From Eriocheir sinensis (Eukaryota; Arthropoda; Malacostraca; Decapoda; Varunidae), in the NCBI RefSeq assembly GCF_024679095.1, contig NC_066553.1, forward strand, positions 7,504,804 through 7,568,803: a stretch of DNA of 64,000 bases, written 5' to 3'. Numbering within the stretch: the first letter of the stretch is position 1; each line of letters begins with the position of its first letter. The translations under genes and the position numbers were made by a program. Below are positions 27,171-40,700 of the stretch, in pieces. The notes beneath the pieces were generated by a model. That model was given only the letters and a program-made list of their open reading frames with translations. It ran no database searches and was not told the DNA's origin.

Positions 27171-28135
27171 TTGCTATTATACTTCCTTATATTAAAAAAA
27201 ATCTGAAATTCTATTTACTTATTGGTATAAATAATTTTTTTTTTTTAATTCTAACTCTTGATCTTTCTTTATTTGTGTGTGTTCTACGTGTTATGAGGTG
27301 AGGGCGGGGAAGGCGCTGTGCGGATAGAGGCGGCAGGGAGGCACACAGCAGCAGACGAGGCACCGAATGTAGTGAAGGGAAGGTCATTTTGATGCATGGC
27401 AGGTTGAAGGTTCCTTGTGATGGTGTTTGATTCAGGCCAGGTTACTGAATGTGAAAAATCGGTTACAGGGAGCGAAGTAGTATAAGAATGAAGCGGAGGA
27501 GGAGGATGGTGAAAATATTTGTGCTGATTATGATGACTACGACGACGACAAAGACGACGACGACGGTGATGAGACACTTGCATGGGTCAAGCGGGAAAAT
27601 CTAGGCAGGAAAGGAGCGAACGAGAGTGCCGAGGAACGCTGAGGGGAGACAGGGTGAGGAAGGAGACGGGGCGGAAGAGGAGCCACAAAGGAGTTGAAAG
27701 AAGAGTCTGCCGCGCTGCAATGACCCGCAAAGTCACGGTTTATCGATGCAGAGAGCAGATGCAAAAGACATCGGAAAAGATGGCTTGATGTGGCGGAAGA
27801 TAGAGATAAAACAGTTCATGAAAAAGGCAAATGCGAAAGTGTAAAAGGATGAAAGGACGTAATGGAAAAATATGATTACAGAGGAAGGGAGCGATTTAAA
27901 ACTGCCGCCTAACTCCCCGACCTTCGGGTGGTGTGAAGCATCTTACGGCGCCGGGCTATCAGCGTTGATGCGGTTAAAGCCGATGTCAGGCCTCGGGGCG
28001 GCACTGCAGGAATGGTGTGTCAATACAACGTACTGTGACCCGTTCGCTGGCCTGATGTCCTCCTCTGTTTAAGGATTTATCGTTATCCTTCGCCGCCTAT
28101 GTGAGGAAAAGGGGTATATGTACGAAGTGATACGA

Positions 28136-28469
<334 letters not shown>

Positions 28470-29188
28470 CATTACTGGACGAAGCCGATCCCCCCTTGAT
28501 CCGCGTTGTTTGTGGCTTCTGGACGAGACAGTCTTCTTCTCTTTTTCCCTCGTCCAGTTTATCAGTTTCAGGAGAGGAGTTTCATGTCACCCTTAAAACT
28601 TCAATTAACTTTGGCTTCCGGGTTTCTCCTTATTACTTTCTCTCTTTGAAACAACAACAGATGTTTCCATTTCCGGTGTCAAGAAAGATACTGGCGTTTT
28701 GACACAATACATTAACAATTACACTTACATAATCTAGTGTTGTTTTGGCACTTTCATTGTTGATGGCACCATATAGTTCCTCATAGCTAATCATCCATCA
28801 CATGTGGTTTTCAAGATAATAATAATGAATGTAACTTTATTCCATTGCCTCACGTCTCGCTCAACAAAGTTCCGACTCCACATAAAAATAACATGTAATG
28901 ACTCATATATTCAACCTTCCCCTTAGACGGTCCGCTCAGTCCTCTACAACGTTCATTTATGCGTTAGCCTCCCCTCTCAGCTTTCCTCTCTAATATATGT
29001 AAATTCGTTTTATCGCCTTTGCCTTCAACAGCTTCCCTCGTGGTCATTACACTCCTGCCTGCCTGAATTTCTCCTCCAACAGTCACAATATCAAGATACA
29101 AGTGCTCTCCCCGCTCAGCTTATTCCAGACTCTGCTCATTTGCTGTAATCCAGACATGTGCCTTTACAAGTTCATTAGCACTCATCTG

Positions 29189-29479
<291 letters not shown>

Positions 29480-29959
29480 ACAATAATCATAAACGTTCGT
29501 TCATGTTATTTATGTATTTATATGCTTAATTTTTCATTCGTTAATTCATCTATGTAACCTATGCATTCACTTATTCCTATTACTAAGTGAAGAGGTCGAT
29601 TGTTTAATGTTCAGGTTCCTAAACGTTCGTTACAATATTTAGAACTGAAATAATTATGCATGCATTTTTTAGCGGACAAAGTTTCCTTATAAAGTGCACG
29701 GGGATATAAATGTGACAACCCTTTAATACTCTGTTCGTATATACAAGTTCTCTTCCCTCGCCAGCCAGCCGCAGGCAGGTCACCCTGGGACATGATGGAC
29801 GAGGCTCCACTAATGCTGGATTAGGCGGCGGTCTAATCCCCGCCATTGTCTTAGACGCCCCCCGCTCAGAGCCTGACACCCCGAGCCTTTGTGTCCCATC
29901 CCGCCGCCGACCCGAGGCACTGAACGATCAGTGGCAGGCGGTCTGGCAGCTCATGGGAA

Positions 29960-30150
29960 CTCAGGGCAATAACAATAATAGTAATAACAGTAATGAGGAG
30001 GAGGAGGAGGGGGATTATGATGATGATGATGATGATGATGATGAGTATTATAATAAGAATAATAAAAATGATGCAGAAGATAAAGAGGAAAAGGTTGATA
30101 TTGATGACGATGATGATGATGATAATATTAATAATGATGATGATTGTAAT
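29960..30150. repeat. Imperfect AAT/GAT trinucleotide tract
   Basis: It has the same style as 26.9 kb, with GAG and GAT blocks. Confidence 0.85.
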
Positions 30151-30427
30151 GAGAAAGATAGAGAGATAGAAGAAGTAGTAAAAATTAGCAACAGAAAAAG
30201 GAGCGGAAGAACATGTCACCGCGGGGAATAATAAAAGAGAAGACAAATAAATAAATAAATGAATAACGAAAAAAAAAATAGTCAACATTACAAAATTTCT
30301 TTAAACTGTTGCAACCCTGAAGACGCTGTGAAGGAGAGCATTTATGTTCTTATGATCAGCCCAGAGTGTTGTCCCTATTGAGAAGAGCCAGAGACAGTGT
30401 TTAGATTCTCAGCAATACTAACCCCAA

Positions 30428-30695
30428 GATTCACGGCCAGTTCCACAGTCCAACACCGTGTTATTGTAAGCTCCCAAACCAAACTATATTCTCCACAGTG
30501 ATCCGTTATTTCTACTCAATACCAGATACTAATAAAGAGATTCCCTGTGTGGTTTCCTATAATTTCCTTCTCCTTTTTATCTCATCGCCAAACACTAGAA
30601 CAACAGGGAGTTTTGGTCGTGCTTAATGCTTGGTTGGGCAGCTCACAAACGTAGTGTATTGGACTGTAAAACTGGCCCTCAGCCCACCCTCACAT
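30428..30695. mobile_element. Family-Q palindromic-ended repeat, copy 2
   Basis: GGCCAGTTCCACAGTCCAAC ... TATTGGACTGTAAAACTGGC. It is collinear with copy 1 over about 250 bases. Confidence 0.65.
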
Positions 30696-30794
30696 TGCTC
30701 TTGTACCTAACCATTGGCGGAAGTGATTGCTTGGACTCTTGCTATCATGAAGTGGAATGAATAAACTTTTGCATGGATAGTTTTATTTATTTAT

Positions 30795-30895
30795 TTTATT
30801 TTTTTACAACAAAGGAGACAACTCAAGGGCACACAAAAAAGGAAACAATAATAAAAAAAGTCCGCTACTCGCCGCTCCCAAAAAGAATCCAAAGA
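30795..30895 (-). mobile_element. Tail-only copy of the jockey-like LINE 3' end, reverse orientation
   Basis: On the minus strand it reads GGATTCTTTTTGGGAGCGGC, GAGTAGCGGAC, then GTCTCCTTTGTTGTAAA and A-rich tail. It is inverted relative to the other tail copies. Confidence 0.8.
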
Positions 30896-31546
30896 AGTGA
30901 CCTGTTTATTTTATTCTTGTCACGAGCGAGTTAGAATTTTCCTTGTATTGTTTTGACCATGCATTTTACGGTAATTAGTTTATTTACTGGACTCTTACTA
31001 TGGGAAGGGGACTTTTTGCTAAGCGTATGTGCATGGGAAGTTAAGTTGGCTTTTAAAAACTTCATTCCTCCACTCTGGAATTAGATTATAATCACCACTA
31101 ACGAGAAGAGAAGGGCGTTAATTAATTGTGCAAAACGTTTAACTCGAAACAAACACATTTCCAGAACTCCTTGAAGTGCCAGGAATGGAATGGAATACAT
31201 ATTTAGGGGACTCCGAGTGCTTTGTGTTTGTTTCCTCGAGTCCCTATTGACCGGGTATTGAATGGTCCTTGTGAGGTGCTCGGCGGCGGCTTCCTTGGGC
31301 GTGCCTGCGCGATCCTCGACACATTAGGGGCCGCAGTGAAGACGGGAGGCGGAGGCGGGTTATTGCGGGGACTGGCGTCATATTTGCTGTCTCCCTCGCC
31401 CGCTCTGTTCCTGTCTTTGTCCCTTTGCGTCTTTGTATGTATGTCTGTCTCTCTCTGCTGCCTCAGTCTTTGGTACTCATCTGTCTGTCTGTCTGTCTGT
31501 CTGTCTTTCTTCAATCCTTTTATCTATCTGTATCTTTTCGTCTACA

Positions 31547-31547
<1 letters not shown>

Positions 31548-31584
<37 letters not shown>
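31548..31584. repeat. (CT)n, preceded by (TCTG)n
   Basis: A short CT array. A (CTGT)n run lies at 31479-31508. Confidence 0.9.
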
Positions 31585-31586
<2 letters not shown>

Positions 31587-31965
31587 AAAAATAAATGTCA
31601 CCCCATCTCGAAACAGTCCGTTAATATACATACTTAGGACAAATGTTGCAACTCAAACTGGTGATAAGATAGACCGGGCTGGAATGCCTTCTGAAAATTA
31701 GGTAATATTCACAGGTTTTCTACTATTGATATTAGAGAGAAATGTCTTTTATGTAAGCTCTCTCCATCAAGACATATGAAAGCTGACTGAGACTTTGGAA
31801 AGGAAAAAAAAGTGTTCAAAAAGGAATGGAGAAATCAACGCTATGAACTACTATAAGGGATGAAATTAAAGTAGAAATGAATAGGAGAACAAACAGAAAC
31901 AGAAGACATAATAAGGTCAAACAGAATTAAGAATACAATTGGTCAGAGCAAATACGCGGAGCCGG

Positions 31966-32265
31966 TGGCCGAGTGGTTAGCGCGCGGACATGGTGAACCT
32001 GGTTTAAGTCCCACCGCAACCAGGTAACAAGTTCCAACCAACGACAAGAAGGGAAAGATTGCTCACATGGTATTCAGATATCTCATCATCCCTAACTTCA
32101 GCGATATCAATCAAAGGGAGCATCAAGGGACAGCATGGGGCAGGGAAGTTATATATCAGGGCAGCAACTTAAAATAAAACTTTCCCGCGCCACCAACAGA
32201 TTGGGGCCGTCTGCTAGGCCACTTGAGGGAACCTAACGGTATGTACCTTGTAAGAAACGTATAAG
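31966..32265 (+). mobile_element. tRNA-headed SINE or retroposed unit
   Basis: The head GAGCCGGTGGCCGAGTGGTT then AGCGCGCGGACATGGTGAAC and CTGGTTTAAGTCCCACCGC gives A and B boxes like a Ser/Leu tRNA. The extended variable arm and correct pairing of a true tRNA are absent. The following approximately 230 bases are the presumed body; its right end is not sharply marked. Confidence 0.55.
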
Positions 32266-32806
32266 AGGTCGAGTGAGAGACTGTCAAATACCTCTAATTA
32301 AATCAATCCAAGGAAATGGCGCTTACCGAATGGTGTGATGAAATAAATAAAAATTTGGTAGTTTACATCGAGACGAATAAAAGAATCACCTGGCAAAAAC
32401 GAATAAAAAATGTTTAGGAGACGCTATATAATGCATTTAAAGTGTTTTTCTCACTCATTTGTTTTATCTATTACCTGTTTTAGTCTGTAGTTGTAATCCA
32501 AGCATTTCCATTCGTGTCTCTCCTGTGTCTCTAGTCTCCATATCCATGTAAATATTCCCTGGATTCTCAGTTTCTCCAAACCATGTGCTGGATGGCCTCC
32601 CATTGGTCTATAAGCTGACGTTATTTGTGTTATCACTTTTTTTCATCTGCTTTCCTCTCTCTTACATGTGTGACCCGATCATTGTCATTTCTTGATTTTA
32701 AATGCATTTAACATGTCATCTACTTTGTTTTTCTTTTCTTACACTACATGGGTACTCAGCATCGATCTCTCCATCTCGATTTTTTTGGGTAGTACTCATA
32801 TATAAA

Positions 32807-33068
<262 letters not shown>

Positions 33069-33244
33069 CACGGCCTCAAAGTCATCCAGGCATATATAGA
33101 CAGAAGCGGGTGCTCTGCCAGCCGCGGTCTAGGAATATGTACCCCCTGCAGCCACCACAGAACTCCTATACGTGCGCCCCGCGAGGGTGTGTCAAGATAG
33201 GCGGAAGTTTGATTGGCGGGTTCCACTTTTGTCACGAACCGCTG

Positions 33245-33466
<222 letters not shown>

Positions 33467-33876
33467 TTCTCTAAGTACATGACTTTAAGTGTAAGGGAGA
33501 ACTGAAGAACCAGTATTGAAGAGTAATATCTATTGGAAATGCTTGTAAAATTCGGTGAATAGTTATTTTTTTCACTATCTGATGCCAATACAATAAGTCA
33601 GCTAATGTTGACAGATAACAACGAAAGTGTTTGATTTGTGCCTCAGCGACAAAGAAAAGATGGTCCTACGCAGCTGGTTTAACGAATTCTGAATAACAGC
33701 CGAGCAGAAACATTTTCATGCTCGTTCTGAATTCCCCTTTTTGCAAGCAACATAAAACAAACTGTTAGGAAAAAAATATGAATGGTGACGGCGGTTAGTG
33801 ACTCGTGGGGGAACCTTCAAAACTATCCGCGAGCAAAAACGTCAAGGTATGTGCTGGAAAACAATGGCTTCCACGG

Positions 33877-34140
<264 letters not shown>

Positions 34141-34776
34141 ATCTGTGGCTCTGTGTGTGTGTGTGTGTGCTGTAGCCAATGAGCAGAAGAAGAAAAAGAA
34201 GAAGAAAAAGAAAAAGAAGAAAAAAGAAAAATGAAGAAAAAGAAGAAAAAGAAAAAGAAAAGGAAGAAGAAAAAAAAGAAAAAGAAAAAGAAAGAGAAAA
34301 AAGAACAAGAACAAGAACAAGAAGAAGAAGATGAAGAAGAAGAAGAAAAAAAGTAAAGAAAAAGAAATATGGTGGGAAAGACAAGAAAGAAAAGGAAGTC
34401 ACAAAAAATAGAAATAAAGAAAAAAATTGGAAATGACCTGAAATTACAAATGATGAAGACAAATGGAGGAGAAAAATAAGAGGATTAGGAAAAGCGGTGA
34501 TGGAAGGGAGAAATGGCAGAAGAAGACAGATGATAAGGAGAGCGAGATCGAGGAGAATAAAAAAGGGAATAGAAGAAAGAGGAAAGGAGGAAGAACACGG
34601 CCGGATAACATGAGCTGTATGGTCAGAAAATAGTGGAACCAGTGTCTTGCTGGCGCCGGGCGAGGAGAACCGTGAGTGTTTGGACAGTAAGTAAAGGCGA
34701 GGGATCGAACTTGTGCGCCGTGGAAAGAGAAGAAGTGAGGGAAGTTGCCATTCACTAACCTCAGTCCTCCCTCAGA

Positions 34777-35035
34777 TATAGAAAATCGTCATGGGGATAT
34801 TAAAAAAAAAGGAATGATAAAGGTGTAGATAAAGGTAAAATCACAAGGTAAGTAAGGTGAAGGGAAATTAAGGTAAATGCAAATCAAGGTAAATTACAGG
34901 TAAATAGAAAATCGTCATGGGAATATTAAAAAAAACGAATGATAAAAGTGTAAATAAAGGTAAATCATAAGGTAAGGAAGGTAGAGGCAAATCAAGGTAA
35001 ATCACAGGTAAATACAGAGGAGAGTTAAGGGTAAA
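34777..35035. repeat. Tandem duplication, 126-bp unit, two copies
   Basis: GAAAATCGTCATGGG at 34781 and 34907 opens two AT-rich copies with AAGGTAAAT sub-repeats. Confidence 0.8.
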
Positions 35036-35218
35036 GCCTTTTGTCCTTCTTCTTCCTCCCGATAGAAAGAAAGTCAGGACGAAGACATTAAAAGAACAAA
35101 AATGATAACAGCGAACCTTTAAACTAACGCACAGGTAAAAACAAAGCAGAACTGAGAACCTTTTTCCATCTATTATCTTCCTTCCTCCCGAAATAATAAA
35201 GAAATCTGCACGGAGATA

Positions 35219-35584
35219 TTAACCCGGTAGCAACGACGGGCCAAATTTGTGGCTTTACAGTGTAGCAGCGACGGGCCAAATTTGTGGCTTTACCGTGTAG
35301 CAGCGACGGGCCAAATTTGTGGCTTTACCGTGTAGCAGCGACGGGCCAAATTTGTGGCTTTACCGTGTAGCAGCGACGGGCCAAATTTGTGGCTTTACCG
35401 TGTAGCAGCGACGGGCCAAATTTGTGCCATGATATAAACCCCCAAAATAGATGATGCATAAACTGATCACAAATGCTTGGATATATAATTATTATGAAAT
35501 GGTTTGTGTGAGAGATGATTTTTTCTAATTTTTCTCGCTTAGAGGGACCATTAAGAAACATGATCCCTGCTGTCACTGGGTTAA
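35219..35584. mobile_element. TTAA-flanked MITE with internal 35-bp tandem repeat
   Basis: It starts TTAACCCGGTAGCAACGACG and ends TGCTGTCACTGGGTTAA, with short imperfect terminal inverted repeats and TTAA at both ends, as in piggyBac-type elements. Inside, a 35-bp unit (GACGGGCCAAATTTGTGGCT TTACCGTGTAGCAGC) is repeated about 5.5 times between 35227 and 35428. It has no coding capacity. Confidence 0.8.
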
Positions 35585-35629
35585 AAGAACAGGAGTGATA
35601 ACAGTGGTCATTCTCCTTTTGGCAACTCA

Positions 35630-35733
35630 ACTCTATTTAGGAGCAGTAAGTATCGGGCTTTTTTTTATAATTATTGTGTTCTTTTTTTTACGCCCTTGCA
35701 CTGTCCCCTCTGCTGTAAAAAAAAAAAAAAAGT
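35630..35733 (+). mobile_element. Tail-only copy of the jockey-like LINE 3' end
   Basis: The block contains TTTAGGAGCAGTAAGTATCG, GGC and TGTCCCCTCTGCTGTAAAAA. It lies 46 bases right of the TTAA MITE at 35219-35584 and just left of a SINE. Confidence 0.75.
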
Positions 35734-35756
35734 AAGGATAAGGTAGATTTTGGAGC

Positions 35757-36215
35757 ACATGCCATAGCTGCGCGTGGCGGCGGTGCTCATCTCCGTCTCG
35801 TTGGCCCTTTGAGTGGTGGGAGAGAACCCTTAACCCGACACAGGGCCGGTGTGACATCCGGGTTACCCCAGTATACTTTCCCCAGGTTTCCCCCATTTAT
35901 CGACCACCCCTGAAGGAAGGATGAACAGCAGCTGGGTGGACTGCACGCTGACTGCCCAAGGGCGGTATTCTCAGGTGCACATTAACTATTTTCAAAGGTC
36001 AAAATGGATATTAATCGGGCTTTCATGAGGATTTTTTCACATTCATGGTACAGAAGACTTAAACAACCACCAGGGCCATTAAACTACCCCTGAAAATGCC
36101 CGAAACGCCTGCGAAAGCCTTGTAAAATATGTGTAATTGGGCGCCGAAAAATTTGAAAATTCGGGTCCAGGGCCACAGTTTCGTAGTTGGGACGCTAACT
36201 ACTGTACCACGGAAG
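35757..36215 (-). mobile_element. tRNA-headed SINE interrupted by a MITE
   Basis: The body part (35757-35950, containing CCGGTGTGACATCCGGGTTA) and the tRNA-like head part (about 36150-36215, containing GGCCACAGTTTCGTAGTTGG) match the 61.6-kb SINE. In between they are separated by a family-P repeat (35955-36145). Confidence 0.55.
35955..36145. mobile_element. Family-P repeat, copy 4, inside a SINE
   Basis: It contains TATTTTCAAAGGTCAAAATG and GGGCCATTAAACTACCCCTG, in the same orientation as copy 1. SINE sequence flanks both sides. Confidence 0.65.
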
Positions 36216-36949
36216 AAGTAAATAAAATGCAGAATTGAGAAAAAACTAGCCGATTATTATCCTCCGTCATCCTTAAAAAAATAATTAAAAAATCATCACG
36301 GTTATATTAAAAGAGCAGGAATGAAAATAGCGGCCATTTAAAATACATAACAGGTAAATGAAAATAATAAACTAACGCGAATAGCAGGAGCGGCGAGTGG
36401 CTAAAAATATATCGTTGAATCTAATGAAAATATTAAAGCCACGCAAACGGTAATTGTGGAGCGTGACAAATAAATAAAAAAAACTATGGCGCCATATGCC
36501 TTACTTCTCGTTTTCTTTCATATCTTTTGAAGGTTAACTAACGTATATTGAAAGTCTATGACCGGCTTCAGGAGTTCGGGGGAATATGTTTTTGCCGAAG
36601 AAGAGCCGAGGAGCCGATTTTCTTTTCTGAGCCCAAATTTAATCACTTCAGCTCTCAACTCAGTCTCTGCAGCGGACGGGTGAGTGGCTACGGATTTAGG
36701 CTTCTGTGGCCCGCCTGTCTGTACCTGACCCTCTGTACACACGGCGAGAGGAGGCAGGAGGAAGAAAAGGAAGGGGACGTGAGGTAGGAAGTGGTGGAGG
36801 AGAGGGCAGAGGAAGAGGAGGAAGAAAATGAAGAGGTGGGTAGGAAGTCGTGCAGGAGAGGAGAGACGAAGAAGGCGGAGGAAAAGGAAGAGGAGGGGAG
36901 GTAGGATGTGGAGGAGGGGGGCAAGGATAAGAACGAGGATAATGAGGAA

Positions 36950-37205
36950 CGAGGAAGATATGGAGAGGAGAGGCGAGGTGAGGCGAGGAGAGGAGAGGAG
37001 AGGCGAGGAGAGGAGAGGAGAGGAGAGGAGAGGAGAGGGGAGGAGAAAGGCGAAGCGAGGACAGAAGAGAAGAGAAGAGAAGGAACGGTAAAGGAAGAGA
37101 GGAGGAGGAGGAGGAGGAGGAGGAGGAAAAAGGAGAAGGGTGGCTGCCTTGGTGGTGGTGGTGGAAATGAAAGCAAAAATAACTCACAAAAACAGTTTCG
37201 TCACA

Positions 37206-37256
<51 letters not shown>
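36950..37256. repeat. (GAGGA)n purine tract and (CA)n
   Basis: Pentamer AGGAG/GGCGA repeats (36,955-37,090), (AGG)n, then about 50 bases of (CA)n. Confidence 0.9.
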
Positions 37257-37258
<2 letters not shown>

Positions 37259-37740
37259 GCGTAAAACACACAGAAAAACAAAATGTGAAGTGTATGCTCA
37301 ACAAATCTTTATTAATGCTTACAAATGGAGGGCGCGTTCGGAAACAAGCCTGGAAAATAAAAACAACAAGCTAAAAAGAAACTCATTTAGGAAGGTAGCG
37401 AGGCGGCGGATAAATTATAAGCGGCACAGAGAGAGAGAAAGAAGAAAGAGCGTAATATTAAATCGCTCGTGATGTGTGGGGCTTTGTGAGGGGAGCAGAG
37501 GGAGAGGAGGATGACAGATGGGAAAGAAGACTCTAGAGAACGCCGGCGAATAAAGTGGAAAACGAGAGAGGGGGACAGAGAGGAGGAAACTTTTCCGGGT
37601 GAGGGAAGAGAGCGAGCCGCCGCGTCGGGTGTGGGGTGCTGGTGCATTACCCGGGCCTACACAAAAACCCAAGTGGCAAGAGTTTTTCCACACACTCCCG
37701 CAGCCAGACACAACACATCCATACCCTCACCCCTCCACGG

Positions 37741-40700
37741 AGTCACCATCCTACCGTCTTCTTCTGGACATAACACCCAGCTCCTACCGTCTTCCTCCCT
37801 GGACATAACACCAAGCTCCTACTGTCTTCCTCCCTGGACATAACACCCAGCTCCTACCGTCTTCTTCTGGACATAACACCCAGCTCCTACTGTCTTCCTC
37901 CCTGGACATAACACCCAGCTCCTACTGTCTTCCTCCCTGGACATAACACCCAGCTCCTACCGTCTTCTTCTGGACATAACACCCAGCTCCTATCGTCTTC
38001 CTCCCTGGACATAACACCCAGCTCCTACTGTCTTCCTCCCTGGACATGCCACCCAGCTCCTACTGTCTTCCTCCCTGGACATAACACCCAGCTCCTACTG
38101 TCTTCCTCCCTGGACATAACACCCAGCTCCTACTGTCTTCCTCCCTGGACATAACACCCAGCTCCTACTGTCTTCCTCCCTGGACATAACACCCAGCTCC
38201 TACTGTCTTCCTCCCTGGACATGCCACCCAGCTCCTACCGTCTTCCTCCCTGGACATAACACCCAGCTCCTACTGTCTTCCTCCCTGGACATAACACCCA
38301 GCTTCTACAGTCTTCCTCCCTGGACATGCCACCCAGCTCCTACTGTCTTCCTCCCTGGACATAACACCCAGCTCCTACTGTCTTCCTCCCTGGACATGCC
38401 ACCCAGCTCCTACTGTCTTCCTCCCTGGACATAACACCCAGCTCCTACTGTCTTCCTCCCTGGACATGCCACCCAGCTCCTACTGTCTTCCTCCCTGGAC
38501 ATAACACCCAGCTCCTACTGTCTTCCTCCCTGGACATAACACCCAGCTCCTACTGTCTTCCTCCCTGGACATAACACCCAGCTCCTACTGTCTTCCTCCC
38601 TGCACATGCCACCCAGCTCCTACTGTCTTCCTCCCTGGACATAACACCCAGCTCCTACCGTCTTCCTCCCTGGACATAACACCCAGCTCCTACCGTCTTC
38701 CTCCCTGGACATAACACCCAGCTCCTACTGTCTTCCTCCCTGGACATAACACCCAGCTCCTACTGTCTTCCTCCCTGGACATAACACCCAGCTCCTACTG
38801 TCTTCCTCCCTGGACATGCCACCCAGCTCCTACTGTCTTCCTCCCTGGACATGCCACCCAGCTCCTACTGTCTTCCTCCCTGGACATGCCACCCAGCTCC
38901 TACTGTCTTCCTCCCTGGACATAACACCCAGCTCCTACTGTCTTCCTCCCTGGACATGCCACCCAGCTCCTACTGTCTTCCTCCCTGGACATAACACCCA
39001 GCTCCTACTGTCTTCCTCCCTGGACATGCCACCCATCTCCTACTGTCTTCCTCCCTGGACATGCCACCCATCTCCTACTGTCTTCCTCCCTGGACATGCC
39101 ACCCAGCTCCTACTGTCTTCCTCCCTGGACATGCCACCCAGCTCCTACTGTCTTCCTTCCTGGACATGCCACCCATCTCCTACTGTCTTCCTCCCTGGAC
39201 ATAACACCCAGCTCCTACCATCTTCCTCCCTGCACATGCCACCCAGCTCCTACTGTCTTCCTCCCTGGACATGCCACCCATCTCCTACCGTCTTCCTCCC
39301 TGCACATGCCACCCAGCTCCTACTGTCTTCCTCCCTGCACATGCCACCCAGCTCCTACTGTCTTCCTCCCTGGACATGCCACCCATCTCCTACTGTCTTC
39401 CTCCCTGGACATGCCACCCATCTCCTACTGTCTTCCTCCCTGGACATAACACCCAGCTCCTACCATCTTCCTCCCTGCACATGCCACCCAGCTCCTACTG
39501 TCTTCCTCCCTGGACATGCCACCCATCTCCTACCGTCTTCCTCCCTGGACATGCCACCCATCTCCTACTGTCTTCCTCCCTGGACATGCCACCCATCTCC
39601 TACTGTCTTCCTCCCTGGACATGCCACCCATCTCCTACTGTCTTCCTCCCTGGACATGCCACCCATCTCCTACTGTCTTCCTCCCTGGACATAACACCCA
39701 GCTCCTACCATCTTCCTCCCTGCACATGCCACCCAGCTCCTACTGTCTTCCTCCCTGGACATGCCACCCATCTCCTACCGTCTTCCTCCCTGCACATGCC
39801 ACCCAGCTCCTACTGTCTTCCTCCCTGCACATGCCACCCAGCTCCTACTGTCTTCCTCCCTGGACATGCCACCCATCTCCTACTGTCTTCCTCCCTGGAC
39901 ATGCCACCCAGCTCCTACTGTCTTCCTCCCTGGACATGCCACCCAGCTCCTACCATCTTCCTCCCTGCACATGCCACCCAGCTCCTACTGTCTTCCTCCC
40001 TGCACATGCCACCCAGCTCCTACTGTCTTCCTTCCTGGACATGCCACCCAGCTCCTACCATCTTCCTCCCTGCACATGCCACCCAGCTCCTACTGTCTTC
40101 CTTCCTGGACATGCCACCCAGCTCCTACCATCTTCCTCCCTGCACATGCCACCCAGCTCCTACTGTCTTCCTTCCTGGACATAACACCCAGCTCCTACCA
40201 TCTTCCTCCCTGCACATGCCACCCAGCTCCTACCATCTTCCTCCCTGGACATGCCACCCAGCTCCTACCATCTTCCTCCCTGGACATGCCACCCATCTCC
40301 TACTGTCTTCCTCCCTGGACATAACACCCAGCTCCTACCATCTTCCTCCCTGGACATGCCACCCATCTCCTACTGTCTTCCTCCCTGGACATAACACCCA
40401 GCTCCTACTGTCTTCCTCCCTGGACATAACACCCAGCTCCTACCGTCTTCCTCCCTGGACATAACACCCAGCTCCTACCATCTTCCTCCCTGCACATGCC
40501 ACCCATCTCCTACTGTCTTCCTCCCTGGACATAACACCCAGCTCCTACTGTCTTCCTCCCTGGACATGCCACCCATCTCCTACTGTCTTCCTTCCTGGAC
40601 ATGCCACCCAGCTCCTACCATCTTCCTCCCTGGACATGCCACCCAGCTCCTACCATCTTCCTCCCTGGACATGCCACCCATCTCCTACTGTCTTCCTTCC

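Noticed and set aside
31968..32035. Possible Ser/Leu tRNA gene
   Set aside because: Good A and B boxes but no proper clover leaf; treated as a SINE head.
35227..35428. CRISPR-like regular repeat (35 bp)
   Set aside because: Direct tandem units without spacers, inside a TTAA-flanked eukaryotic MITE.
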